Assembly (NCBI GenBank): GCA_031418715.1
Contig: JANOJL010000063.1
Location: 1-64,000 of the forward strand
DNA: 64,000 bases
From: JANMDU01 sp031418715
Lineage (GTDB): Bacteria; Pseudomonadota; Gammaproteobacteria; Burkholderiales; Burkholderiaceae_C
Direction of reading: 5' to 3'
Shown: positions 40,817 through 49,911 of the stretch, piece after piece
How positions within the stretch are numbered: the first letter of the stretch is position 1
Layout of the letters: every line of letters starts with the position of its first letter
The notes under the pieces: generated by a model
Database searches by the model: none
Told to the model about the DNA's origin: nothing
Seen by the model: the letters and a program-made list of their open reading frames with translations, nothing else
Program-made: the position numbers and the translations under genes

Positions 40817-41790
40817 GCGAGGTTTTTCGGGATTCTGCAAAAAAATCTGTTCATCAATTGGTGTTGGATCTGCGCCACCATCGGGCATGGATTTATGGGT
40901 TGGATTTGCTGGCATCATGCATGATATTTTGGACTTGCGCATGGGGTGTTGCGTTTTTTCCTTGGAGTTGGCTCATGGGCATGCTCTTGATTTTGGTGGG
41001 CAGCTTGGCCTTGTATCGCGCAGCTTTGTTTGTACATGAGATTGGGCATCTATCTCGCGGCAAATTGCCGGGCTTTGAAGCAACTTGGAATTTGCTTATT
41101 GGCTGGCCCTTGCTCTTCCCATCATTTTTGATTCAATCACACCCTGATCATCACCGCATGGCCAGTTTTGGCACGGCAGGCGATCCTGAGTATTTGCCTT
41201 TTGCAGCAGCGCCACGCAAGATGCGTGTTTGGTTTTTGGCGAGCTCGGCGCTCACGCCATTTATTCTGTTGATCAGGGCGGCGCTAGTCGTTCCTGCAAG
41301 CTGGGCATGGCCGCCGCTTCGGCAATGGCTTCGACATCATGCGAGCCGGATGACGATGAACGGCGCTTATCGGCCCGCTCTAAAGGCGCAAAGCCTGAGC
41401 ACTTGGCATGAGGTGAGCGAAGTGATGGCTACGCTGTTTGCTTGGGGCTGGATCATTTGTGGCGCATTGCAGCTTTTGCCTTGGCCATTTTTGCTGAGCG
41501 TGCTTGTTTGCATAATGCTGGCTAGCTTGCTAAACGGCTGGCGCACCTTGCATGCGCATGCGTACACCTCTGCAGGCGCTGCGACTGATTTCATGGGGCA
41601 GTTGCAGGATTCCACGACTTTTAAGCTGCCCGTTTGGCTAGGCGAATTGGTCGCGCCTGTTGGCCAGCGCTTTCATGCGGCGCATCATTTGTTTCCTTAT
41701 TTGCCGTATCACTCGCTGGCAGAGGCAGATCGTAGGATCAAGGCGAGCGAGTGGGATGGCAAAGAAGCTTATTTGAAGACTTTGCGGTAA
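40813..41790 (+). CDS. Fatty acid desaturase family membrane protein
   Basis: This 325-residue protein has several membrane helices and three histidine clusters of the membrane di-iron desaturase/hydroxylase superfamily. They are HEIGH (about residue 76), HPDHH (about residue 106) and HAAHH near residue 293. The enzyme would use O2 and an electron donor to introduce a double bond or hydroxyl into a lipid chain. It is translationally coupled to the GNAT-like gene by a four-base overlap. The substrate is unknown. Confidence 0.85.
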   Translation: MSEVFRDSAKKSVHQLVLDLRHHRAWIYGLDLLASCMIFWTCAWGVAFFPWSWLMGMLLILVGSLALYRAALFVHEIGHLSRGKLPGFEATWNLLIGWPLLFPSFLIQSHPDHHRMASFGTAGDPEYLPFAAAPRKMRVWFLASSALTPFILLIRAALVVPASWAWPPLRQWLRHHASRMTMNGAYRPALKAQSLSTWHEVSEVMATLFAWGWIICGALQLLPWPFLLSVLVCIMLASLLNGWRTLHAHAYTSAGAATDFMGQLQDSTTFKLPVWLGELVAPVGQRFHAAHHLFPYLPYHSLAEADRRIKASEWDGKEAYLKTLR

Positions 41791-41801
41791 GTAGCATCCG
41801 A

Positions 41802-41871
41802 AACTCCTGATTTAATATCAACCCACAATTATTCTATGACGACTAGTGGCTGATTTTGATCATATTTTTAG
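41802..41871 (+). repeat. Dispersed repeat copy R16, degenerate (intergenic)
   Basis: ACTCCTGATTTAATATCA head, then TTCTATGACGACTAGTGGC and a GATCATATTTT tail. It is diverged but keeps the spacing of the family; it lies between the desaturase and AEC genes. Confidence 0.5.
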
Positions 41872-41929
41872 CCTCCAGATGTCAGGCAGATGCAATGGCG
41901 CTTTGGGCAAAGACTGAGACAATCTCCCC

Positions 41930-42895
41930 GTGCTGCAAATTCTCCTAGTCACCTTTCCTTTCTTCGCGCTCGTGCTCGCAGGTTATGTAGCGGCGCGGCG
42001 GGGGATCTTGCCTCTTGCTGCGATTCCGGGGCTGAATGGCTTTGTGCTTTACTTTGCGCTGCCTTGTATGTTGTTTCGATTTGGCGCAAACACGCCGATT
42101 GCGCAGCTCTTGGATAGCGCGGTGTTTGGGGTGTATTTGCTCTGTGCGTTGATCATGGTGGCGTTTGCTGTTGCGGTGACGCTGTCTCAGCGCACGGGTT
42201 GGAACGACGCAGCCTTCAGCGCCTTGGTGGCGGCTTTTCCGAATTCGGGCTTCATGGGCATTCCGCTGCTCGTGGCTTTGTTTGGGCAGCGTGCAGCTGG
42301 GCCAGCGATCATCACCATCACGGTGGATCTGGTGATCACCAGCTCGCTGTGTATTGCGCTTTCGCGCTTGGATTCAGGGCAGGGTGGCGCGAAGCAGGCT
42401 GCGAAGAATGCGCTCAAAGGTGTGGCTTCTAACCCGATGCCTTGGGCGATTTTGAGCGGGGCACTTGCTTCATGGTTGAGCTTCCAATTGCCTGCGCCTG
42501 TGATGCAAACGCTGGGCTTGCTTGCTGACAGCGCCTCGCCTGTGGCGCTGTTTACCATTGGCGCTGTGTTGGCGCGCTCTCAAATGTTGGCGCAATCAGG
42601 TCATGCACCGCCTGTGCCTGTGATGGACTATGTGCCGGCGGCGCTGATGAAGTTGCTGCTGCATCCGCTTCTGGTGCTTGTTATGGGCAGTGCTGCGCGG
42701 GCGATCGGTGTGCCGCTGGATCCGTTTGCGCTGATGGTGATTGTTTTGGTGGCGGCGCTGCCTTCGGCCTCGAATGTGTCTTTGCTGGCTGAGAAATTTG
42801 AGGCCAACAATGGGCGCATCGCACGCATCATTTTGGTGAGCACAGTCTTGGCATTTTTTAGCTTTGCAGGTGCTGTGAAACTGATGGCAGGGTGA
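41930..42895 (+). CDS. AEC family transporter
   Basis: The 321-residue protein has about ten hydrophobic helices and belongs to the auxin efflux carrier family (LPGL.GFVLYFALPCMLFR near the N terminus, FPNSGFMGIPLL in helix 4). Bacterial members export malate, malonate or related small anions, but substrates are poorly defined. The start codon is GTG; the first residues LQILLVTFPFFALVLAGY form the first helix. Confidence 0.85.
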   Translation: MLQILLVTFPFFALVLAGYVAARRGILPLAAIPGLNGFVLYFALPCMLFRFGANTPIAQLLDSAVFGVYLLCALIMVAFAVAVTLSQRTGWNDAAFSALVAAFPNSGFMGIPLLVALFGQRAAGPAIITITVDLVITSSLCIALSRLDSGQGGAKQAAKNALKGVASNPMPWAILSGALASWLSFQLPAPVMQTLGLLADSASPVALFTIGAVLARSQMLAQSGHAPPVPVMDYVPAALMKLLLHPLLVLVMGSAARAIGVPLDPFALMVIVLVAALPSASNVSLLAEKFEANNGRIARIILVSTVLAFFSFAGAVKLMAG

Positions 42896-42967
42896 GCTCT
42901 GCGGGCTATTCCCTCCTCGCAGCTAGACTATTTTGTGCAATACTGATTGATCTTCAGAAGGATCAGC

Positions 42968-44602
42968 ATGAACAAACTCAAACTCTCCCTTTCCCTCATG
43001 GGCATCGCCCTCCTCGGCGCTTGCGCCAGCGGTCCTGCGCCCTTGCAAGGGCCGGTAAAGCTCACCGTTCTTCACACGAACGACCACCATGGCCGGTTCT
43101 GGAAAAACAACGATGGCGAGTATGGTCTGGCGGCGCGTAAAACTCTGATTGACGCGGTCCGGGCAGAGGTTAAGGCTTCAGGCGGCCACAGCTTGCTGCT
43201 CGATGGCGGCGATGTGAACACCGGCATTCCAGAATCCGACACACAAGATGCCGAGCCCGATTTCAAAGGCATGAAGCTGATTGGCTACGATGCGATGGCG
43301 CTGGGCAACCATGAATTTGACAAGCCGCTGCCGATTCTCGCCAAGCAAATGCAGTGGGCAGGTTTCCCGATGATCTCGGCCAATATTTACAAAGATGGCC
43401 AGCGCCTCTACAAGCCTTATGAAATGTTTGATCGCGGTGGTTTAAAAATCGCTGTGATGGGCTTGACAACTGATGACACGAAAAAAATGACCGATCCGGC
43501 CAACACGGTGGGTGTTGAGTTTCGCAAGCCTGCAGATGAAGCGGCAAAATTAGTGCCAGAGTTGCGCAAGCAAGCGCATATCGTGATTGCCGCCACGCAC
43601 ATGGGGCACTACACCGATGGCAAGAGTGGTGTGAATGCGCCTGGTGATGTGGAGATGGCGCGGCAAGTCAAGGGCATCGACATGATCGTCGGTGGCCACA
43701 GCCAGAATCCAGTGTGTATGCTGGAGCAGCTCGGCGCATCGCGCCTGAACACCGCCTACGTGCCAGGCACAGCCTGTGCGCCCGACAAACAAAACGGCAC
43801 TTGGATCGTGCAAGCGCATGAGTGGGGCAAGTATGTGGGGCGGGCAGATTTTGAATTCGCCAACGGCGAGCTCAAGCTCGTGAAATACGCTTTGCTGCCT
43901 GTGAATTTAAAGCGCACGGTGAAAGCCGCCGACGGCAAAGACGTGAAGCAAACCTATGTGCCAGAAATCAAAGAAGATGCCGCGATGCTCGCGCTCTTGC
44001 AGCCCTTCCAAGACAAAGGCCGCGCTGCGCTGGATATCGTGGTCGGAGAGAGCGATGGCGTGCTGGACGGCGCGCGCGAGCGCGTGCGCAGTCAGCCCAC
44101 CAATATGGGTGTCTTCATCGCTAGCGTGATGATGCAAAAAGCAGGCGCAGATTTGGCCATCATGAATTCAGGCGGTGTGCGTGATTCCATGCCCGCTGGC
44201 AAGCTCACCTACAAAGACGTGCTCAAAGTGCAACCCTTTGGCAACATGCTTAGCCATGTAACGTTGAACGGCACGGAGCTGATGGCTTACTTGAATGCAG
44301 CTGCCAAGATGAGCGCAGGCGCGGGCGCATTCGCTCAGTTTGCGGGCGTGAATTTAGTGATCGAAGGCGGCGCAGTGAAATCTGCCACCATCAAAGGCAT
44401 GGCTGTTGACCCCGCCAAAAGTTATCGCCTTGCCATCAACAGTTTCCAAGCCAACGGTGGCGACGGCTACCCCAAACTCACCGATCACCCCGGCTTTGTG
44501 AACACCGGCTTTGTGGATGCCGATGTGATGCGCGAATACCTGAACAAAAACAACATCCGCGTCGCGAATTTCGCACCGGGGGATGCCGTTGTGCGACGTT
44601 GA
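42968..44602 (+). CDS. Lipoprotein bifunctional metallophosphatase/5'-nucleotidase (UshA-like)
   Basis: This 544-residue protein has a lipobox (ALLGAC, Cys about residue 18), an N-terminal calcineurin-like metallophosphatase domain and a C-terminal 5'-nucleotidase domain. Metal motifs are LTVLHTNDHHGRF, LLLDGGDVNTG, ALGNHEFD and VGGHSQN. The C-terminal domain has AIMNSGGVRDSMPAG and FQANGGDGYP, the substrate-stacking region. It likely hydrolyses extracellular nucleotides or UDP-sugars to release phosphate. AAGGA lies eight bases before the ATG. A strong terminator follows. Confidence 0.93.
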   Translation: MNKLKLSLSLMGIALLGACASGPAPLQGPVKLTVLHTNDHHGRFWKNNDGEYGLAARKTLIDAVRAEVKASGGHSLLLDGGDVNTGIPESDTQDAEPDFKGMKLIGYDAMALGNHEFDKPLPILAKQMQWAGFPMISANIYKDGQRLYKPYEMFDRGGLKIAVMGLTTDDTKKMTDPANTVGVEFRKPADEAAKLVPELRKQAHIVIAATHMGHYTDGKSGVNAPGDVEMARQVKGIDMIVGGHSQNPVCMLEQLGASRLNTAYVPGTACAPDKQNGTWIVQAHEWGKYVGRADFEFANGELKLVKYALLPVNLKRTVKAADGKDVKQTYVPEIKEDAAMLALLQPFQDKGRAALDIVVGESDGVLDGARERVRSQPTNMGVFIASVMMQKAGADLAIMNSGGVRDSMPAGKLTYKDVLKVQPFGNMLSHVTLNGTELMAYLNAAAKMSAGAGAFAQFAGVNLVIEGGAVKSATIKGMAVDPAKSYRLAINSFQANGGDGYPKLTDHPGFVNTGFVDADVMREYLNKNNIRVANFAPGDAVVRR

Positions 44603-44614
44603 AAACACCGCGTG

Positions 44615-44648
44615 TCATAAAAAAGGAGCCTAGGCTCCTTTTTTTATG
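44615..44648. terminator. Bidirectional-looking Rho-independent terminator
   Basis: AAAAAAGGAGCC and GGCTCCTTTTTT flank a two-base centre, with an A run before and a T run after. It ends the 5'-nucleotidase transcript. Confidence 0.9.
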
Positions 44649-44813
44649 ACTACTGATGCAAAGCGAGTAGGTGAATAGCGATCACCAGCCGCAGTAAGAA
44701 TTTGCATTCACACCCGACTACTGTTCATCAACGCTAGCAACACGTGCTTTGGAGGCGCTGGCATAGGCGTTGGTTGTAGGTCGTCACCATTTTTACTCTA
44801 GGAGCTATTCTTC

Positions 44814-45830
44814 ATGAAAACGCCAATTCTTTGCGCTGTGGCAGCCGCCACGGCTGTCTTCTCTCTGGGCGCGATGGCTCAAGCCAGTCCGGCTGCACCA
44901 GTCGATCCGTCGGTTTTTATCAATCAATTCGAAGCCACCAACGGCAAGTTTGAAGGCTATCGCCGATCCGGCGCAAAAGGCATCTGCGCGACGGGTGAGT
45001 TTGTCGGCACGGCAGATGCGCGGGGGCTGTCGACAGCTTCCGTCTTCAGTGGCCGGCCTGTGCCCGTCGTCGTGCGTTTTTCTGTGGGCGGCGCAAACCC
45101 CAAGGCTGCTGACAACGCAAAATCTCAGCGCAATCTCGCGCTGCAATTCAATCTGCCCGGTGGCGAGCAATGGCTCATGGGCAATATTTCTGCGCCCGTG
45201 TTTGGCGCGTCCACGCCGCAGCAGTTCTTAGCTTTGGTGGCTTCGCGCGAGCCCGATCCTGTGACCAAAATGCTGGATCCCGCCAAAGTCAAGGCCTTCA
45301 ACGATGCCAACCCCGAAATTTTGTTACTCGGCAAACACCTTGCTTCTCAGCCCGTGCCCGCCAGCTATGGCAGTGTGAATTATTGGGGTGTGCATGCCTA
45401 TGGTTTTGTCAACGCCGGCGGCGCAAAGCAATTTGGCAAATGGATTTTTGAACCCGTGGGCGGCTTGCAGGGCTTGACGGATGACGAAGCCAAAGCCAAG
45501 GGCGCGAGCTTCTTGTTTGACGATTTGCGTCAGCGCGTGAAAGAAGGCAAAGTGGCTTTCAACTTTAATTTGGAGTTGGCGCAAGCGGGCGACAAACTAG
45601 ACAGCGCCACCGTGCCGCTGCCCGAAGGCCGCAAGAAGGTGAATTTAGGCATGCTGAAAGTCACGTCTGTCTCGGAAGACGGCGGCGGCTCTTGCTTGAC
45701 GATCAACTACAACCCGATGGTGATGCCCAAAGGCGTAGAAGCCTCGGCTGATCCCATGCTGCCTGCGCGGGCTGCGCCCTACGTGATTTCGCTCGGTCGT
45801 CGCTTGACCGAAGGCGCAAAGCAGCAGTAA
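44814..45830 (+). CDS. Periplasmic catalase-fold protein (SrpA-like) lacking the distal His
   Basis: The 338-residue protein has a signal peptide (ending GAMAQA) and the minimal catalase fold of SrpA-type heme peroxidases. The heme-side Tyr region is present (ARAAPYVISLGRRL), as are VVRFSVGGANPKAAD and NYWGVHAYGFVNAGG. In catalases the distal catalytic His is in HAKG; here the aligned motif reads GAKGICATGEF, so that His is replaced by Gly. The protein may therefore bind heme or ligand without ordinary catalase chemistry. It is followed after 19 bp by a HiPIP gene, a possible electron partner. Confidence 0.85.
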   Translation: MKTPILCAVAAATAVFSLGAMAQASPAAPVDPSVFINQFEATNGKFEGYRRSGAKGICATGEFVGTADARGLSTASVFSGRPVPVVVRFSVGGANPKAADNAKSQRNLALQFNLPGGEQWLMGNISAPVFGASTPQQFLALVASREPDPVTKMLDPAKVKAFNDANPEILLLGKHLASQPVPASYGSVNYWGVHAYGFVNAGGAKQFGKWIFEPVGGLQGLTDDEAKAKGASFLFDDLRQRVKEGKVAFNFNLELAQAGDKLDSATVPLPEGRKKVNLGMLKVTSVSEDGGGSCLTINYNPMVMPKGVEASADPMLPARAAPYVISLGRRLTEGAKQQ

Positions 45831-45849
45831 ACCGATGAAGGAAACTATC

Positions 45850-46173
45850 ATGACAAGTTCTCGCAGAACCTTTTTCCTTCAATCGCTCTCTGGCGCTTCG
45901 GCGCTCACAGCGCTGGCCGCCAGCAGCACTGCAATAGCGCAAGCCCCTGCGGCGGTGCTAGACACTGAGCCGCAAGCTGTGGCGCTGGGCTATAAAACCG
46001 ACGGCAGTAAAACGGATAAGACCAAATATCCCAATTACGCAGCCAGCCAAAGCTGCTCAGGCTGCGTCTTGTTTCAAGGCAAAGCAACGGACAGCTCGGC
46101 GAGTTGCGCGGTGTTTGGCGGCAAACTCGTCTCCGGCAAAGGCTGGTGCAGCGCTTGGGCTAAAAAGGTATGA
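45850..46173 (+). CDS. High-potential iron-sulfur protein (HiPIP), Tat-exported
   Basis: This 107-residue precursor has a twin-arginine signal (SSRRTFFLQ) and a C-terminal HiPIP domain. Four Cys for the 4Fe-4S cluster are in QSCSGCVLFQG, SCAVF and GWCSAWA. HiPIPs are periplasmic electron carriers, often fed by the bc1 complex; petABC is at 56779. The start at 45850 is chosen over an upstream in-frame ATG at 45835 because AAGGAAAC precedes it at proper distance. It converges on putA. Confidence 0.92.
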   Translation: MTSSRRTFFLQSLSGASALTALAASSTAIAQAPAAVLDTEPQAVALGYKTDGSKTDKTKYPNYAASQSCSGCVLFQGKATDSSASCAVFGGKLVSGKGWCSAWAKKV

Positions 46174-46193
46174 GCTGCTGCGCTTGGCGTGCT

Positions 46194-49100
46194 TCAATGC
46201 CCCGCTAGCAGCGCCGCATTGCCGCCCGCCGCCGCCGTGTTCACCGTAACGGTTTGTTCGGCGCAAAAGCGATACAGGTAATGTGGGCCGCCGGCTTTGG
46301 GGCCGGTGCCGGAGAGGCCTTCGCCGCCGAAGGGTTGGCTGCCCACCACGGCGCCAATCATGTTGCGGTTGACGTAGACGTTGCCGATATGGGCACTGGC
46401 GGCGAGCTGCTGGGCTCTGGAGTCGATACGGGTTTGAATGCCGAGCGTGAGGCCGTAGCCGAGTTGGTTGATTTGTTGGATGACGGTTTGCGGATCAGCA
46501 TCTTTGCCATCGCGGCCGTAGCGCACGATGTGCAGCACGGGGCCGAAGATTTCTTGGCGTAGATCGCTGATGTGTTGAATTTCTACGATCTGAGGTGGTA
46601 GCATATTTGCTATTGAATCAGTAGCACTCTGCGCACGTTCTATAACGGGTAGAGGGCTATTTCTCTTATAAATTTGCTGTTGGAGGTGTTTTTGAATGCC
46701 TTCAAAGGCCTCTTGGTCAATCAGCGGACCCACATCGGTGGCGAATTGCGCGGGAGCGCCGCTTCGCAGCTCACTCATCGCGCCTTGCAGCATCTCGATG
46801 ACTTTATCGGCAATCGCGTCATGCACGCAAAGCAAGCGCAGTGCGGAGCAGCGCTGGCCAGCGCTTTTGAAGGCGCTTTGAACGGCGGCATCGACCACTT
46901 GCTCGGGCAGGGCGCTGCTATCAACCACCATCGCGTTGATGCCGCCCGTCTCGGCGATCAGCGGAATGATCGCGCCGTATTTCGCAGCCAAAGCGCGGTT
47001 GATGATACGTGCGACCTGCGTGGAGCCCGTGAAGACCACGCCTGCTATGTCTTCGAGAGCGACCAACGAAGCACCCACCGTCTCTCCCGGGCCATGCAAT
47101 ATTTGTAATGCATCTTGCGGAATGCCTGCGGCATGCAAGAGCTTGGCCGCTTCCATCGCCACGGCAGGTGTTTGCTCTGCCGGTTTGGCCAGCACGGCAT
47201 TGCCCGTGGCGAGCGCTGCACCGACTTGGCCTAGAAAAATAGCGAGTGGGAAATTCCAAGGACTGATACAGACCCACACCCCGCGTGGCCTCAAGCGCAG
47301 TTCATTCGTTTCGCCAGTGGGCGAGGGCATTGAAATGGGCTTCATCACACGTTGCGCCTCAATAGCGTAATAGCGCAGAAAATCTACGGCTTCGCGTACC
47401 TCAGCAATTGCGTCGCCCCAAGTTTTGTGGGCTTCTTTCACGAGCAGGGCGCAAAAGCGCGGCGTTTGAAGTTCGAGTTCATCCGCAGCTTTTTGCAGAA
47501 TGGCTGCGCGTTGTTGCACAGAGAGTTTGCTATAAAAAGAATAGCTATCTGCGCAAGCTTTATAACGGATAGAGGCCAATTTGGCATCAAAAACAGGGAT
47601 ATCGGGTACGTTGCAGGCGGCATACGCTGCGAGCATGGGGGCGCGATGTGATTCGTCTGCGAGATCAAAGCCTGTGCTGTTTTTGCGCTCTGCGCCGAAC
47701 AAAGCGGGTGGCAGCATGATGCCGCTTTGTGCAGACAGATGTAGAGGCGAGGCGAGTAACGCGTCCATACGCACCCCTTCATCAGAGAGCTGATGTACGA
47801 AGGAAGAATTTGCACCGTTTTCCAATAAACGGCGCACAAGATAGGCCAGCAGATCGCGGTGTGCGCCGACGGGCGCGTAGATGCGCAGACGCACGAGAGG
47901 ATTTTTCAATACCTCGCGGTAAATGCCCTCGCCCATGCCATGCAGGCGTTGCAATTCAAACGCGCTTCCATAGCGGCTGGCCATTTGCATGATCGCGGCA
48001 ATCGTGGCGGCGTTGTGGGTGGCGAATTGCGAGTAAATCACGTTGCTGTGTTTGAGCAGTGCTTGGGCGCAAGCGAGATAGCTCGAATCGGTGTGATGTT
48101 TGTGCGTAAACACCGGGTAATGCTCAAGACCCAGCTCTTGCGCGCGCTTGATTTCAGCATCCCAATACGCACCTTTCACCAAGCGGCACATGAGCTTCAC
48201 GCCATGCAGCTTCGCAATCAAAGCCACTTCATCGATCAGTTCCACAGCCCTGCTTTGATACGCCTGCAACGCGAGGCCGAAACCGCTCCATTGCGGATAC
48301 TTTTGAGCGATTTGAATGACCAAAGCCTCGAAGACATTCAGCGAGAGTTCGAGACGATCGACCTCTTCTGCATCAATCGTCAAATTCATATCCGCCGCCG
48401 CCGCTTGTTCGCACAATTGCCACACGCGCGGCACGAGCTCGGCCATCACGCGATCATGCTGACTCCATTCGTAGCGCGGATGCAGTGCGGAGAGTTTGAT
48501 GGAAATTCCATCACCTGTTTGAGCGGTATTCTTTAAGCCTTTTGAGGGGTTAGCCGTTGTATTTTGTGCGCGACGTGCTATTGATTCAATAGCGACTCGG
48601 TAGCTTTCAAAGTAACAATCTGCATCGTGATGCGTGCGTGCACCTTCGCCCAGCATGTCGTAGCTGAAAGATATGTTGCCGCGTTTTCTTTCCGCGGCGG
48701 CCACATCCAAAGCCTCATCAATCGTCTGCCCGAGCACGAACTGTTTGCCAAGCAGTTGCACGGCGCGAAGCGTGGCGGTGACGACGGTTTTTGCGCCTAA
48801 TTTGGCGAACAGACCGGGCTGGGCTGCGCCATCTGCGTTGGGCAAAAAATGCTTGCTCATGGAAATCGCAGCGCTGCTCAAACGAGTCAAAGCTGCATCT
48901 CCCGCGCCATCAAAATCAGCCCGCGAGAGCTGATCCGCCGTCAAAGCAATCGCTGTGTCCGCATCAGGAATACGCAACAGAGCTTCTGCCAAACGCATCA
49001 AGGCCAGTCCTTCCGCGCTTGAGAGCGGGTATTCGCGCAACAACGATTCCATCGCCCAAAAGGGTGGCGGATTGTCGCGTACGGCTTGCACCCAAGGCGA

Positions 49101-49220
49101 TGCCGCAGCGGCTGCTGCCGCCCAATCCAAAGCACCGTCAAGCGCGGCCAAGCGGGCAGAGACGATCTCGCTTTCAGGGCGATAGGCGGTGGGCAGGCGG
49201 TTTTTCAGAGAGAAATTCAT
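46194..49220 (-). CDS. putA: Bifunctional proline dehydrogenase/P5C dehydrogenase PutA
   Basis: The 1008-residue enzyme oxidises proline to glutamate. An alpha-helical N-terminal arm leads to an FAD-dependent proline dehydrogenase barrel (about residues 170-450, including SIKLSALHPRYE and CRLVKGAYWDAEIK), then an NAD-dependent aldehyde dehydrogenase (about 520-990) with the catalytic Cys in SAGQRCSALR. It lacks the N-terminal ribbon-helix-helix DNA-binding domain of E. coli PutA, so it is not an autorepressor; a divergent Lrp-type regulator is adjacent. Three dispersed repeat copies lie in frame within it. Confidence 0.97.
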   Translation of the reverse strand: MNFSLKNRLPTAYRPESEIVSARLAALDGALDWAAAAAAASPWVQAVRDNPPPFWAMESLLREYPLSSAEGLALMRLAEALLRIPDADTAIALTADQLSRADFDGAGDAALTRLSSAAISMSKHFLPNADGAAQPGLFAKLGAKTVVTATLRAVQLLGKQFVLGQTIDEALDVAAAERKRGNISFSYDMLGEGARTHHDADCYFESYRVAIESIARRAQNTTANPSKGLKNTAQTGDGISIKLSALHPRYEWSQHDRVMAELVPRVWQLCEQAAAADMNLTIDAEEVDRLELSLNVFEALVIQIAQKYPQWSGFGLALQAYQSRAVELIDEVALIAKLHGVKLMCRLVKGAYWDAEIKRAQELGLEHYPVFTHKHHTDSSYLACAQALLKHSNVIYSQFATHNAATIAAIMQMASRYGSAFELQRLHGMGEGIYREVLKNPLVRLRIYAPVGAHRDLLAYLVRRLLENGANSSFVHQLSDEGVRMDALLASPLHLSAQSGIMLPPALFGAERKNSTGFDLADESHRAPMLAAYAACNVPDIPVFDAKLASIRYKACADSYSFYSKLSVQQRAAILQKAADELELQTPRFCALLVKEAHKTWGDAIAEVREAVDFLRYYAIEAQRVMKPISMPSPTGETNELRLRPRGVWVCISPWNFPLAIFLGQVGAALATGNAVLAKPAEQTPAVAMEAAKLLHAAGIPQDALQILHGPGETVGASLVALEDIAGVVFTGSTQVARIINRALAAKYGAIIPLIAETGGINAMVVDSSALPEQVVDAAVQSAFKSAGQRCSALRLLCVHDAIADKVIEMLQGAMSELRSGAPAQFATDVGPLIDQEAFEGIQKHLQQQIYKRNSPLPVIERAQSATDSIANMLPPQIVEIQHISDLRQEIFGPVLHIVRYGRDGKDADPQTVIQQINQLGYGLTLGIQTRIDSRAQQLAASAHIGNVYVNRNMIGAVVGSQPFGGEGLSGTGPKAGGPHYLYRFCAEQTVTVNTAAAGGNAALLAGH
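46605..46674 (+). repeat. Dispersed repeat copy R11 inside putA
   Basis: Plus-strand forward copy: GCTATTGAATCAGTAGCACT, CTGCGCACG, TATAACGGGTAGAGGGC, TTATAAAT tail. The antisense strand is translated as LPVIERAQSATDSIANM in the aldehyde dehydrogenase domain. Confidence 0.85.
47527..47594 (+). repeat. Dispersed repeat copy R12 inside putA
   Basis: Plus-strand forward copy: GCTATAAAAAGAATAGCTAT, CTGCGCAAG, TATAACGGATAGAGGCC, GGCATCAAAAA tail. It is translated as KLASIRYKACADSYSFYSK in the linker between the two PutA enzyme domains, in a different frame from the other antisense copies. Confidence 0.85.
48530..48594 (-). repeat. Dispersed repeat copy R13 inside putA
   Basis: Minus-strand forward copy: GCTATTGAATCAATAGC head, GTCGCGCACAA core, ACAACGGCTAACCCC centre, TTAAAGAAT tail. 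It is translated as SIARRAQNTTANPSKGLK, just before the conserved SIKLSALHPRYE motif. Confidence 0.8.
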
Positions 49221-49355
49221 GATGATGGATCAAAAAGCAGGTAAGAAGTGGCACGAAAAGTCAAAAAGATGCAATAAAACAAGCAACTCAACGATGATTC
49301 CTTGAATTCAGATGAATTTCTCGCTAAATTTAGATAATTAACTGAATAAATCACT

Positions 49356-49832
49356 ATGAATGACGAAAAAACAGGCGATATCGACAAAATTGATAAAAAA
49401 ATTCTGCACATCTTGCAAGAAGATGGCCGCATCAGTAATTTAAAACTCGCTGAGACTATCGGTCTGTCTGCCACTGCTGTGCTCGCGCGAACGCAGCGCC
49501 TGCAACGCGAAGGCATCATCTTGGGCTATGAGGCGCGGCTCAATCCGGCAAAAATCGGGCGCGGCATGACGGTGTTTGTCGAGGTGTTGCTCGATCGCAC
49601 TACGCCGAATGTTTTTGATGCTTTCAAAGCCGCTGTGCAAGTGCATGGCGAAATTTTGGAGTGCCATCTGGTGGCAGGTGGGTTTGATTACCTCATCAAG
49701 CTGCGCGTGCAAGACATGGCCGCTTACCGCGATTTTGCAGGCCGCGTGCTCTGGCAATTGCCCGGTGTGCGCGAAACGCGCACTTATGCGGTGATGGAAG
49801 AAGTAAAAGAAACCACGCGCTTGATCATCTGA
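49356..49832 (+). CDS. Lrp/AsnC family transcriptional regulator, probable PutR
   Basis: The 158-residue protein has an N-terminal winged helix (IDKKILHILQEDGRISNLKLAETIGLS) and a C-terminal RAM ligand-binding domain (about residues 70-145, GGFDYLIKLRVQDM). It is divergent from putA across an AT-rich 135-bp gap, the arrangement of proline-responsive activators of putA. Regulation of putA by proline is inferred from this position and from PutA lacking its own DNA-binding domain. Confidence 0.92.
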   Translation: MNDEKTGDIDKIDKKILHILQEDGRISNLKLAETIGLSATAVLARTQRLQREGIILGYEARLNPAKIGRGMTVFVEVLLDRTTPNVFDAFKAAVQVHGEILECHLVAGGFDYLIKLRVQDMAAYRDFAGRVLWQLPGVRETRTYAVMEEVKETTRLII

Positions 49833-49911
49833 AGCGATTGGCTGTGCGTATGAGCATAGATTAAAAGTGTGATTTCATGCCAAAACTTGTGGTGAAAACG
49901 CCGCGCCCTTG

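Noticed and set aside
40813..41790. Desaturase-like gene as an alkane hydroxylase or beta-carotene hydroxylase
   Set aside because: The three His boxes fit the wider superfamily, but no feature selects one of these specific functions.
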